Below, piece by piece: positions 32,301 to 43,123 of a stretch of DNA of 64,000 nt (the first letter of the stretch is position 1; each line of letters opens with the position of its first letter). Under the pieces are notes generated by a model. The model had not been told where the DNA came from. It worked only from the letters and a program-made list of their open reading frames with translations, and ran no database searches. Origin of the DNA: Lactarius indigo (Eukaryota > Basidiomycota > Agaricomycetes > Russulales > Russulaceae); NCBI GenBank assembly GCA_025766275.1, contig JAFKAC010000058.1, positions 124,001 through 188,000 of the forward strand, read 5' to 3'. The position numbers and the translations under genes were made by a program.

Positions 32301-34344
32301 GGGTGGGAGTGCAATTATAGATGTGCACTGCAGTTTGAACTGCTCGTTCCCAGAAGCCGAGGCTAAGACCTGCATGATGGAGCATGCTGGTGCCTTTTTC
32401 CATAATGGTGCGGTTAAACCGCTCGGCTCTCCCATTTTGTTGTGGAGAATTAGGCATTGTAAGCATATGCTCAATCCCTTCCTCCAGAAGAATGTCTTTA
32501 AGGACATTGTTGACATACTCGCCACCACAGTCTGAGTGCAGGGTTTTAATGGGCTTGTTTTGCTGTTTCTCAGCCCATGCCTTGTAGTGTAAGAAGGCAC
32601 CCGTGAACTCGTCCTTAGACTTCATAGGGATGACAACTGCTGCTTTTGAGAAGTCATCTATGAAGGTGGCGAAGTATTTGTTGCCCTGGATAGAATTACT
32701 CTGTAGTGGGCCAACAAGGTCACTGTGCACAATTTCAAGGGATTCTTGTGCACGCTTCTGAGAGGGAGGAAAAGGTTTGCAGGTGGACTTGCCAAGTTCA
32801 CACCCGTGACAGGGACCTTCTTCCTCTGGGGATTCATCTATGTTAAGTCCTTTTACAGACTTTGGAGCATATCTTTGGAGCGCTTCTTTGGACATATGTC
32901 CCATGCGCTGATGCCAGACATCAAGGCTAGCCGATGCAGTTGCTTGGGCATTTACTTTATGGTGCCCATCAAGCCAATATAGGCCTGAAGCCTTGTGTCC
33001 TTCCGCAATGGTTTTCCCATCATACCTTATAGCGAAGGTAGTGGCATCAAAACTTACTATTGCCCCTTTAGCTGTTAGGGCAGGGGTGGACAGTATACAT
33101 GAGTGCGTATTAGGTAGGTGCAGCACATTGGAGATTTTTAGGTCATACCCAAAGTTGGTATGGATTGTTACTGTTCCAGTACCAACACTCCTTAGTAAGG
33201 AGTTATCTCCTAGAAGCACTTCGACACCTTTGTGAGGAGTGTAGGTGTCATAGTCTTCTATGTGGGGTGTAAAGTGTGCTGATGCCCCGCTGTCCATCAT
33301 CCATTTTGATGCAATCTGGGTATTATGTGTACCCATTGTGTAAAGGGAAACCTGAGGTACTTCATGTACCTTCTCTATTTTGCCAGAGCCGTTGACTATC
33401 GTAAATAGTTGGCTCTTTGGTACAGGTATGCTATTTAACCTGTTTGCTGGAAGTGAGTCCAGCACCTCTACTGTGGTATTCTGGGCAGCCTTTGCCCACT
33501 GTCCTGCCTTCCCCTTCTTTGCATTTTCCTGGTCCCGTTTGAGTTTGTAACATTCTGGCTTTTTATGGCCAGGTTTTTTGCAGTAATGGCAGATTATGTC
33601 CGAAGACACAGAGCTGCCCGATGGCCGCGCCTCATGAGTGTGAGGGGCCGAAGATTTCTTGACGGGGGCGACCTTGTTGTAGGACGCCACGGGACCAGCG
33701 AGTCGGGATTCCTCATTGATGAACCTGTTGATGAGGTCCTGAGGTTGGAGGTTAGAAGGGGGGCCAGAGGCCAGGATGGTACCAGCTATGGTGCTGTAAG
33801 ATGGGGGGAGCGTGTCTAGAAGGATGAAGGACATTTGCATGTCCAAGACGGGCATTCCCTGCTCCACCAGGGTGTTCCTCAGGTCCAGCATTTTTTGGAG
33901 CTGAGGTAGGAAGGGGCTACCTTCCTGAAGCTTGGTGTTTGCCAAGCCCACCCAAATATTGAAGGTGGCCATAGAGCCAACCTGACCATAGAGGTTCTCC
34001 AACTCCACAAACTTGTCATGGACAGTTGGGAAGATGTGGGAGGAGTGAATACCAGATAGGACCTCTGTTGTCACTGATAAAAATAGGAGGCCAGTGATGA
34101 CCTCTTCTTGTTTCGCCCAGAGGGCAAGGATGGCGAGTCCCTCATCTGTAGGGCCAGTGGGCCCCACAGCACCTGCTGCAAGAGGGGGATGTTGGGGCAC
34201 AGATGCAGGAGCACCATGTGTAAGGTGCCTGCTGCACCCATTCATCAGCATGAGGGAGGTAAAGGTGGCAGACCAGGTCTGCCAGTTGGTGCCATCCAAC
34301 TTGGTGAGGGTGACGGACGGAGGGAAGACAAGGTGGAAAGACAT
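29352..34344 (-). pseudogene. Copia Gag-Pol polyprotein, split by a solo LTR
   Basis: Minus-strand frame from ATG at 34,342-34,344. The Gag part is followed by a zinc knuckle CHYCKKPGHKKPEC (residues 252-265) and an aspartic protease motif DSGAS (351-355). The integrase has an HHCC finger (WHQRMGHMS ... CHGCELGK), Asp in HSDLVGPL and LHSDCGGEY, and Glu in QQNGRAERFNR. A proline-rich linker leads to the reverse transcriptase start KVVKCKWVFKKKADGRFRAR. At LVAKGFTQL the frame runs into the solo LTR (30,687-31,270) and soon stops. On the far side, EGVDFDKTFSPVARF continues through YVDD (ILYVDDITI) and RNase H (YCDASWGD, TEAEYMS), stopping at 29,352-29,354. Removing the LTR and one AGTTG copy restores a single frame. 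The order protease-integrase-RT-RNase H defines copia. Confidence 0.93.
30687..31270. mobile_element. Solo LTR (584 bp) inside the copia reverse transcriptase
   Basis: Begins TGTTACGATCTC and ends GTGGCGTTACA, with a perfect 5-bp duplication AGTTG at 30,682-30,686 and 31,271-31,275. The TGTTACG...CGTTACA ends resemble those of the gypsy LTR at 41,784, but the interior differs, so it comes from another LTR family. Near 30,706-30,738 the CTCGTCTCTTTCTTTA unit is repeated. It contains no coding sequence. Confidence 0.9.
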
Positions 34345-35342
34345 TTGAGATGTTTGTAAATCTGGTTCCGAGGAGCAGTCAGAACCAGCTCAGATCTTGG
34401 TAGAGAAAGTAATGGTCCAGCCATAGGAGCGCTATACTCCATAACACTTAGTAGTGTCACACCTCAAGTATGTGCGACTTGGATATAGTTATGTAGTGGA
34501 ATCATTTGTACTGATGGCTGCCTTATACTAAGATCCACAAAGCCCAAATGTTACTATGGGTAATAGTCATGCAACAGCTTTGTTGGCTTCAACGGAATAG
34601 GAGCTTTTGGTCCGGCAAAGGACTACTAAGTCTCTGTATCCCACAGCCTTACAGCCATGATGCTGGGGCTACTAAGGATCTATAGTAAAGGGTAGTACCC
34701 TAGAGAGGAGCCAACAGCGAGTTCAAGAGACAGTGATAGGGATCAACTCCCATAACAACTGAATCTTCCATCTGTGGAGTCTCTAGAACAGACCATTAAG
34801 GGTCTTGGTACTAAGTAGCTAGACCAGTGATACTTGCTATGCAGCGAATCCTGCACAAAGGGAGCAAATACTTCTCCTAGCAGAGGTCTAGTCATAGCTA
34901 CTGTGTATAGTACTAGAGTAGCGTCTCCTAGTTGTATCAGAGGGAAGGACTTCTGGGTTTGACTATTAACCAGGCCTTCACACCCCTTAAAGTGACCCAG
35001 GTATTAACCGAGTATCACCCAACCATTAGAGAGGCCTATAGCCGCAAGGGTCTTCCCCTATTGGCCTATGAAAGCACTTCCGGACGAAGACCGGGTAAAG
35101 AAGATATTGTAGTGCGCACAAAGGAATTTGAGGTTATATAGAACCTCTCATGAGAACCTCCTTAGGAGGCTAGCCAAAATGGCACATGACCAAAGTCATG
35201 GTGGACAAGAAAGAAGGGTGTGTCGAAAGAGGATAGAGGATGCTCACTGAAAGTATGGCAGACAACAAAGGATATGTGGTCAGCTAAGAGAGCAAGATGA
35301 CACAAGTAGATCTGATAAAAGCAAGTTAGTTATTAGGCGTCA
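34345..35342 (-). other. Copia leader between primer site and gag start
   Basis: About 1 kb of non-coding sequence between the 5' LTR and the polyprotein ATG. No ORF is convincing on either strand. This is long for a copia leader, but no inserted repeat with a target duplication was recognised. Confidence 0.5.
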
Positions 35343-35354
35343 GGGCCCATAACC
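35343..35354 (-). other. Copia primer-binding site (half-tRNA iMet type)
   Basis: Directly inside the 5' LTR the minus strand reads GGTTATGGGCCC. The anticodon stem-loop of initiator tRNA-Met (GGGCTCATAACC) is complementary except at one position. This points to priming by a tRNA fragment, as known for copia and Ty5. Confidence 0.65.
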
Positions 35355-35673
35355 TGTTGAAGCGCAGAACTAACAAGCAAAGGATAAGCTTTGAACAGCT
35401 AAAAGACAAGTTAACTTCAGAGGTGAAGGGAACTCTGTTACAACTGCATACCTAAAAGACAAGTTACTATAAAGGAACGTCTATGAGTAAAGGTAATAGA
35501 GAAGTAAAGAGAAATGGGACTTACACTTCAGAGGTGAAGGGAACTCTGAAGTGTAGAGGCGAAAACAGCAGTCCTTATATACAGGACGCTTAGCTAATAA
35601 TGGTCTGTGCGCACTGGTGACCCAAACACAATATAGGTGGTCTGTGCGCCAGAGGGAGAAACAGCATTGGATG
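35355..35673 (-). repeat. Copia 5' LTR, first piece
   Basis: Matches 28,462-28,780 of the intact LTR with about four substitutions. It ends at the hAT-2 target duplication ATTGGATG (35,666-35,673). Confidence 0.92.
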
Positions 35674-36049
35674 TAGTGTTGCCGTGGCTCGGCTCAGCTT
35701 GGCTTGGCTCAGCTAAGCACAGCTCGACCAAAAAAGGACGAGCTGAGCTGAGCCACTCCAAATTGAGCTGGCTCAAGCTAGGCTGAGCCGGCTCAAGCCA
35801 CCCAAAAGTACGAATAGAAAATTGTACCTTTTTGGGTAGCCTGAGTCAGCCAAGCCAACGAAACCACATTGGAGGTGAGGTCTAACGCATGTGAATTCGA
35901 CCCTCGAATTGTACAGACAAGTCAAGTCCTGGGTCTGAAGATTCGAATCCCCCCCCCATCGTCCCTCCTCTGCACAAACTGGCCAGAGGTCTGCGCGCTG
36001 TCTGTGCGCTGTTCGCGTTGTCCGCCCGCCGACCTCTGGCCTTTTCTGT

Positions 36050-36700
36050 GCTCTCGCCGCCCCTCGCTTGCTCTGGTTGCCCCTCGCCGCCCCTCGTCGC
36101 CACTCGCCGCCGCTCGCTCTCTCTGGTGGCTGCTCGTCGCCGCTCGTCACCGCTTGTCGCCGCTCATTGCCACTCGCCGCCGCTCGCTCTCTCTGGTGGC
36201 TGCTCGTCGCCGCTCGTCACCACTCGTCGCCGCTCATCGCCACTCGCCGCCCCTCGCTCGCTCTGGTCGCCGCTCGTCGCCGCTCGCCTGCTCTGGTCGC
36301 CGCTTGTCACCCCTCGCCGCCCCTTGCCTGCTCTCGTCGCCGCTCGCTCTCGTCGCCGCTGCTCGTCGCTGCTCGCCGCCCCTCACTCTGGTCGCCGCCC
36401 GTCACCGCCCATCGCCGCTCCTCTGGCCACCGCGCAGCCGTTGGTGCCACTGCCACCACCCTCGCTGCCACCGCTGCCACCGCCCTCACGTTGCCGCTGC
36501 TCGTCGCCGCTCGCCGCCCCTCACTCTGGTCGCCGCCCGTCGCCACCCATCGCCGCTCCTCTGGCCACCGCGCAGCCGTTGGTGCCGCTGCCACCACCCT
36601 CGCTGCCACCGCCGCCACCGCCCTCGCGTCGCCGCCGCCGCCACCGCTACCACCCTCACTGCCGGCGCTGGCACCCGCCCACCTTCGGACGACCATCGGG
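36050..36700. repeat. GC-rich CGCCGCTCGTCGCCGCTC repeat in hAT-2
   Basis: Irregular tandem repetition of CGC/TCG trinucleotides (Leu, Ala, Arg, Ser or Pro depending on frame), with larger duplications of about 60-140 bp. The three plus frames and much of the minus strand are open because TAA/TAG/TGA cannot occur in such sequence. Open frames of 190-320 codons here are not considered genes. Confidence 0.8.
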
Positions 36701-36921
36701 TGCCCCTGGATGCCTCGGACACCCTCGGAAGGCCCTCGGACACCCTCGGACAGCCCTCGCGCACCCTCCTCTTGCCCCTCCACACCCCCCTTTCTCTTCC
36801 CACCCCCTTTTCCCTCTCTGGCCACCCCAGGTGAGTCGCACAGGTCCCCTACTTTTATGTAGTTCATTCCTAGGTACAAATACATGTATATAGCCTTGTT
36901 GCAAATAAAATTCTCTTTAAA

Positions 36922-39900
36922 CTACTGCTCACTAATGCCCCTGAGATAAGCCCTCAAGTCCTCAACTGGTCTGACTGCCTCCATTCCCTCCAGCTCTTCC
37001 ATTTCATCCTTCTCTCCAAGCCCTTCAGTAAAATTGAGTTCCCTTTTATACTTTGCCTGGAACTTGAGTATCTGTATGGCTTCCATGCTGCCTGGCTTAA
37101 GGCGGTTCCTCCTGGCTCTAGCTGTCTCCTTGCTTGCTGAGAAGACACGCTCACATGGGACTGAAGTGGCTTGAATGGGGAGTAAGTCCATGGCAAGCTT
37201 GAAGAGTGTTGGCCACTTTTTCTGGTGTTCCTGCCATTCCAACTACTGTCAGTACTCCCTAACAAAATGAACCATTCTACATACCTGCCAGAACTCAAGA
37301 ATATTGGCATATTTGACTGGGGCTGCTAGATAGTCATCAACTTCACCTTCTAAGGTATTTGCCTGTGGTCTGTAGACAGGCATTGGGCCAATACCAAGGT
37401 TTGCCAAAGTGGCCTGCATGCCACCAAATGGTTCAGGGGGTGGAGGGGGTACAGTTGATCTAGTAGGGGCTCTAGATGGTGTGTACAATGGTCTGAGCTA
37501 CTTAGAATTTTAGTTTTAGAGTAGCATGATAAAATTAAAAGCACTCACTGCATCAAGGAGGTGGCGCTTTACTGCTTCAGAAACATTTGATTGGTAGTGT
37601 TGCTTGAACCATTCAAGCTTTGTCAAAGGGTTAAGAACTGTTTACATGAGATGAGAAATTATGCAGAATATTAAGACAGCCACTCACCCATTGAAAGCTG
37701 ATATACTGGAAGGTCAAGGGCCTGCATAGAATATGGAACTATCTTCTCTGAAGCTTTTCCAATAATAAGACCAATGTCCTGTCTCTCAGTCTCCAAGGTA
37801 TTTGCCAAGTCATTCAGGGTTTTTAAAAAGCCCTCAAATGCAGCAACTGTGCCACAAAGTGTTGGCGTCTTCTCATAAGAAAGTGATTGCTGATACCAGA
37901 AGGGGATCTAATAAATAAATTAATAGACAATCAGAGAGAGAAAATGTCTGCACACCTGAAGAATTCTCTGAAGTCCCCCAAGGACCCTCCAATCTTCCTC
38001 ATTTAATGGGTCTGGCCCTCCCTCCTGAGTAAACCTATCAATTGCCTAACTAAAAGTTAGCATTAGAATTTATTAAATGGCTTAAAAAATACCTCTCTCA
38101 AAATAAATGCCCTCTTGATCATTAAATAGGCAGAGGACCACCTGGTCTCCACATCAAGAATTAATTGCAAAGGAGGCACATTTGACTCCTTTGCAATTGT
38201 AGAAAATATATCACGCCTTCGTGATGAGTTGTGGATCTATTATAAATAAATTAGAAAAAAAAAAAAAAAAAAAGAAAAAACTCGGAAAAAGAAACAAGAA
38301 AAAGAAAAAGAAAAAGAAAAAAGACAAAAAAACTCGAAAAAAAGAAGGGAAAAAGAAGAAAAAAAAGAAAAAAAAAAAGGAAAGGCTCACATAAACAATA
38401 ATTTGCTGAAGCCTTTTAACTTGGTCAAAACCAAGTTCAACTGCTTCCTCAAGCATTGCCTTGCATGCAAGATTTACAATATGGGCAAAGCATCTAAAAA
38501 GTGTTAGCAAAAAAATATTAAATAGTTTGACACTTACCTGATGTGGCGCTGCTCTGCAGAAAACCCAGTATTAGGATATTGCTTCTTTAACTGAGTTTCT
38601 AGTGCCTCCATCATAGAGCTGTTGTTGGATGCATTATCTGTTGTTATCCAACCAATCTTTATTTAAAAAAAAATTAATTAGTCGAAATTTATATATAAAA
38701 TGAAGTAGACATTACCTTTCTTTCAAGCCCCATCCTAGTAATGATAAAATGAAAGACCTCAGCTAACCTCTCTCCAGTGTGGGACCCAGGAAAATAGACA
38801 AATCCAATAAGGTCAGCTCTAAGGGTTAGCTTTTGCTGGCCATCTTGAGTCTGGATCTGCTCCAGCCAGTGAGCAGTAACAGCCATGTATGGCTTGAGGT
38901 CAGGGTCTGTCCACATGTCTGTGGTAAAAGAGACCCTCCCAAGGCAGCTTGTCTAAATAGAAGTTAGCCCTCAAGCACTAAGATATAATAATAAAATATT
39001 ACCTGAATATGCTGAGACAAATTGTGGAGTGCCTCTGTACAGTTCTCCACAATGCGCTTCTGCATAGTGGTCCTGTGAGGGATGTCTGCATCACTCAGCT
39101 CAGGGCGGAGTAGGAGACACAGGTGGCGGAACTCTGGTCTCTCCACAATCATCATAGGCTAAAAAAAAAAAAAAAAAACATTAAATAGGGAAAAAAAATT
39201 AAAATTAAATAAAAAACCTGATCTGTGGCAACAATAAATTGCACAAGGCCATCTAAAAAGTTGTCTTGAGTGAAGGGAGTGCGGCGCCTAGCTTGATGCT
39301 CTACAGGAACTCCAGTAACTCTTGCAACAGCTTCTTCTCCCTCTTTACCTCTCAGCTCAATTTTGAGTCTTTGGCACTCTGTAACCCACTCATCTGCATG
39401 GTGATTGAGCAGATGGGACCGCAGAGGACCTGTTGCAGTAGTGGAGCGATATGAGTGTACTTTGATGGACGCATCCTCTTGATGAAGTATCCTATAAAAA
39501 TAATTTTTAGAAATAAAAATAAAAATAAGAATAAAAAACTCACAAGCAAAACTTGCACTGTTTCTTCCCATCAACAGCCTGAAAAAACCTCAAGGTGTCA
39601 TCACCTGAGCCCAGCCTTGAACCAGCTTTTTGAGCCCTCCTTGGGTGGCGAGTTGGAGTTGGAGGGTCAGAGTTGCCTTCCTGAGGGCTATTGAAATTAG
39701 CACCACCCTCCTGAGAGCCATCTGACCCATTTCCAAGGTCAAAGTTCTCAGGTTGGGGTGAGCTAAGGCCTCCCTGTATTAAATTTGTTAAAAAATGATT
39801 ATAAAATTAATAAAATAGATACTCACTTGATTGGCAGCCTGAGCAGGTGAAGAACCTGCAAAGGGGTCCTCTCCCTGCTGTGAGGGTCCAGGAGGGCCAC

Positions 39901-40156
39901 CTGAAGCTGCAGAAGAGCCTAGATTAAAGTGCACATGTCTGGCACTGGCAACTGATGTCTGAGCAGCTGTGGATGAGACTAACACAATATGAGTGTATGG
40001 ATACCATCAAAACAATGAGCACATACCATCAAGCTGAAAAGACATCTCCAAAGCACCACCAGGAAGCTCCCGCTGTTTGACCTGGCTCTTCTTGGTCTTT
40101 GGCCTTTTTGGAGTCCTCTTGGGTGTTGAAGGGGCCCTCTTCCTAGATCCAGCCAT
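36922..40156 (-). CDS. hAT transposase (element 2)
   Basis: Starts MAGSRKRAPSTPKRTPKRPK (basic, nuclear). Exons then give a Gly/Pro/Ser-rich linker and a BED-type finger region (KKQCKFCL ... LRSHLLNHHADEW). After TPFTQDNFLDGLVQFIVATD come FRHLCLLLRPELSDADIPHR, VSFTTDMWTDPDLKPYMAVT (first catalytic Asp), IGWITTDNASNNSSMMEALE (second), HIRCFAHIVNLACKAMLEEA and, after several introns, the C-terminal dimerisation part WPTLFKLAMDLLPIQATSVP with CERVFSASKETARARR. The stop is at 36,922-36,924. About ten introns with canonical ends are needed, and no stop or frame break was noticed in the exons I followed. One intron contains a long A-rich tract (38,250-38,390). Confidence 0.82.
38250..38390. repeat. 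A/G-rich low-complexity tract in a hAT-2 intron
   Basis: About 140 bp of AAAAAG/AAAGAAAA-type sequence on the plus strand. On the coding strand this is a long pyrimidine tract. Open frames across it are spurious. Confidence 0.85.
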
Positions 40157-40559
40157 AGTAGACGTAGCCAAGAGTAGTACAAAAAAAAATAAAAGAAGCA
40201 AGCTGAAGTAGATCAGCTGAGATCAGGCAGAGATGAGGAGAGATGAGACTGTAGCAGACAGCAGGAGCTGAGACGAGAGCGTGGGAATGCGCGTCGTACA
40301 TGCAGTGGCTGCGAAAATTCCTTGCCCTTGCATTGCGCAACTCGTGTTCGTGCTCGTGAGCACCACTGGCACGGGTTTACGACCCACCCTCTCTCTTGGC
40401 CACAAAGTAAGTACTTCTTTTTTTTTTGCCTGGCTCACTGACTCGCCCACACGTGCCCTTGCAGGTAACAAGGCAGCGGCAGGACCTGCCCTGCGATAGC
40501 CACGCCCCGAACCCCCAAGCCCCCAAGGCAGCCACGGCGATGGCGCCAGCCCTGGGGTG

Positions 40560-41240
40560 CGATGACCGCGACCGTGACCACGACCACGACCACGACCACG
40601 ACTACGACCACGACCACGACTACGACCACGACCACGACCGCAACCGCAACCACCACCACGACCACCACGACCACCACCACGGCAACCGCGACCACGACGG
40701 CGACCACGACCACCACAGCGACCACCACGGCGACGGCGACCACGACCACGACCACGACTACGACCACGACCGCAACCGCAACCGCAACCACGACCACGAC
40801 CACGACTACGACCATGACCGCAACCGCAACCGCAACCACGACCACGACCACCATGACCACCACCGCGGCAACCGCGACCACCACGGCGACCACGACCACC
40901 ACAGCGACCACCACGGTGACCGCAACCATGACCGCAGCGACCATGACCACAACCACAACCACCACCGCAGCGACCGTGACCGCAACTGCGACCACAACCA
41001 CCACCATGACCACCACCACCACCGCGGCAACCGCGATGACCATCGCGACAACGGCGACGACAACCGCGACCACCACCACCACCGCGGCGACCACGACCAC
41101 GACCGCGACGACAACCACCACCGCGGCGACCACAACCACCACCGCGGCAACTGCGACGACCATCGCGACGACCGCGACCACCACCGCGACCACCACCACC
41201 ACCACGGCAACCACTACGACCACCACCGCGGCGACGATGG
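40560..41240. repeat. CGACCA hexamer-based repeat in hAT-2
   Basis: Nearly 700 bp of (CACGAC)/(CACCAC)/(CGCAAC) hexamers with point changes. Several overlapping frames on both strands are open for 130-280 codons, reading Asp-His, Thr, Val or Arg-Gly repeats. The pattern fits repeat expansion rather than a protein gene. Confidence 0.85.
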
Positions 41241-41708
41241 CGATGCCTTCGACTCAGCCGCACCCGGGCAGTAGATAGAAAAAAAAAATGTATTCTCTAT
41301 ACTATGTAGTCTACAGCAATACACATGTTTTATTTTATTTTGTCAGAGTTTGCGCAAGGTCGTCTGAGGAGACGCCAAAAAAGAGGACTTACCCACTTTT
41401 CTTCTGAGAGCCCCAGCAGACACTGGACACGCACGTTGAGCAAATATATTCCGTTTTTGGCCAGCTCGTTCCTGGCTCAGCCAGGCAGAATCCATTCTCG
41501 CCCGCTCACGCGTACTCACGAGCCGGGCGAGCCCTGCCTAATCTGGTCGTTCCTAATCAAGCCTGGCTCAGCCCAGCTCAGCCAGCTCGCGAGCCGAGCT
41601 GAGCCAATTTTGGTCCTGAGCCGATGTGTCAGCTTGGCTCGGCTCAAAACAGCTCAGCTTGGCTGGCTCAGCTGATTTGAGCCGAGCCACAGCAACACTA
41701 ATTGGATG

Positions 41709-41783
41709 GCAGAGAACAATAGCTGCCTAAAGCAGACAATGCTGGTATCTTAACAATAGAAAGGACAATAAGAACCATATATG
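41709..41783 (-). repeat. Copia 5' LTR, second piece
   Basis: 75 bp matching 28,781-28,855 of the intact LTR. It is bounded on the left by the hAT-2 duplication and on the right by the gypsy LTR. Confidence 0.9.
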
Positions 41784-42290
41784 TGTTACGCTCCACCGGC
41801 ATTAGTCCGACTTGGACTTAGAGTAGGCGTAATCGACTTAGCGAAGATAAGTGAATGGGGATTTGTATCAACCCAACACAAGCTGAACAGGGGCACTTCG
41901 GGCACACACTGCAGCGAAAGGCAAAGAAGAGTATCCCTTGGTAGATACAAGCGGAGGTACGCTTAGTCGGAGACTAAGGGCAAGCAAAAGACGAGTCAAG
42001 TGGTGGATTGAAGAAGACCAAGATGGGGACTCTTGGTCTTCCGAGTCAACTACTTATACAGATACACGCGGGCTTTAAAGCGCCGCTGGAATAGTACGTA
42101 ACCAATAGCGTGACTAGCTCGAACCCTAGTACAGCTATCCTAGGAATGAGTCATACATGAGTCACAATCACATGCAAACTACTATGCTGACTGATGCGAA
42201 GTAAGAGTCCATGACTAATACTGATACCGGACCGTAGTCATAACCAGTCATGAGTCGTGTGTAATGAGTCATCAAGTCCGTACCGTAACA
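41784..42290 (-). repeat. Gypsy 3' LTR
   Basis: 507 bp, TGTTACGC ... GTAACA. Next to it the minus strand reads AAAAGGGGGTGA (42,291-42,302), the polypurine tract. Confidence 0.93.
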
Positions 42291-42322
42291 TCACCCCCTT
42301 TTCAGGAGTGAGGCCCACCTCA

Positions 42323-43123
42323 CTAATCCGCTACCGATTCTTGCCTCATCCGTTCTGCTTCATCCTCCATTCTTGCCAATATGTTAGCACGCTCCAATCG
42401 ATAGAGACTGTCCTTTTTGTCCGCCGTCACCATTTCTCTTTCCATCTGCAACTGCCGAATCCGCTTCTCCAGTTGGTCTTTGGCGAAGGCGAACTGCCGG
42501 AACCGGCGTAGTTCTTGAGTAAGGGTAACATCCCCGATGCGCGTGAGCAGCAGGTCTGTAGGATGTCTATCGCGGAGCATGAAATACTCCTCATGTGGGA
42601 TGAAGGCTCGGTTGTCCTTTGGAAGGTGAGGGGTGGCATAGAGGGGTTTACCATAAAGGAAACCAGATCCCGGAGCTAGTCCGAGAACGAAGGGGTCTCC
42701 CCCTCGGATAACCTGTACGTGGGACGCTTGTACCGTTGGTCTGTTGGGGAGCTTGATCGGGAATGGAATGTAATGGTCCTCGATTGACCTGGAACCCTTC
42801 AGGGACGACGGCCCTGGTTGCTGGGTCTCGTTCCCCCATTGGTGTATAACGAGCCACTTGTGCCACGGCGACTCGTCCTCTGTGTAAAGGCCCCCCCGCT
42901 GTGTCGACGAGGTAGGGAGTGGCGGCTGGATCTTCAGCGTAGAATTCATGGTTAAGGAATGCGTGCCTGATGGGGTAGTGGTCTCCAAGCTCGTCTTCAT
43001 CCTCATCCTTGTCCAATACTCCCTTCGCTCCTTCATCATTCGGCGTCGGCAGGCAGCGATATGCAGTTGCTCTCGCTGCCACCGCGCCGCCATCTCCTTC
43101 CATTCTTGTTCATACTTCTGCAT
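42323..43123 (-). CDS. Gypsy third ORF (266 aa), unknown function
   Basis: Starts MQKYEQEWKEMAARWQREQ at 43,121-43,123, inside the last 14 bases of pol (ATG upstream of the pol TGA in another frame). The frame is open further upstream to 43,522, but that part overlaps the pol tail and is probably a shadow. The protein is charged, with a central segment (PWHKWLVIHQWGNETQQPGP, FVLGLAPGSGFLYGKPLYAT) and a C-terminal coiled-coil-like stretch (LEKRIRQLQMEREMVTADKK). It has no signal peptide or membrane segment, so an envelope-like role is unlikely. I do not recognise a domain. The overlap geometry suggests translation by termination-reinitiation, which is inference. Confidence 0.65.
   Translation of the reverse strand: MQKYEQEWKEMAARWQREQLHIAACRRRMMKERREYWTRMRMKTSLETTTPSGTHSLTMNSTLKIQPPLPTSSTQRGGLYTEDESPWHKWLVIHQWGNETQQPGPSSLKGSRSIEDHYIPFPIKLPNRPTVQASHVQVIRGGDPFVLGLAPGSGFLYGKPLYATPHLPKDNRAFIPHEEYFMLRDRHPTDLLLTRIGDVTLTQELRRFRQFAFAKDQLEKRIRQLQMEREMVTADKKDSLYRLERANILARMEDEAERMRQESVAD

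Larger units (their letters stand above)
35674..41700 (-). mobile_element. hAT transposon 2 (6.0 kb), inserted in the copia LTR
   Basis: Inverted ends TAGTGTTGCCGTGGCTCGGC / TAGTGTTGCTGTGGCTCGGC, with a perfect 8-bp duplication ATTGGATG at 35,666-35,673 and 41,701-41,708. Both ends contain GGCTCAGCTNGGCT-type subterminal repeats (35,690-35,800; 41,560-41,690). Inside those lie long GC-rich simple repeats on both sides of one transposase gene on the minus strand. The transposase looks intact, so this may be the youngest and most capable element in the window. Confidence 0.95.

Noticed and set aside
35915..35965. tRNA-like B box (GATTCGAATCC) in hAT-2, suggesting a tRNA gene or SINE
   Set aside because: No matching A box, acceptor stem or cloverleaf could be formed around it.
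35869..36893. Three long plus-strand frames and a 192-codon minus frame rich in Leu, Ser, Arg and Pro
   Set aside because: Same cause: CGC/TCG trinucleotide repetition. Several frames are open at once with no family resemblance.
40560..41240. Possible CRISPR-like array
   Set aside because: The hexamer repeats have no unique spacers, and the genome is eukaryotic.
40426..41278. Overlapping open frames of 130-346 codons on both strands (Asp-His, Thr, Val, Arg-Gly repeats)
   Set aside because: They arise because the CGACCA hexamer repeat contains no stop codons in several frames; there is no domain, and the block sits inside a hAT element.
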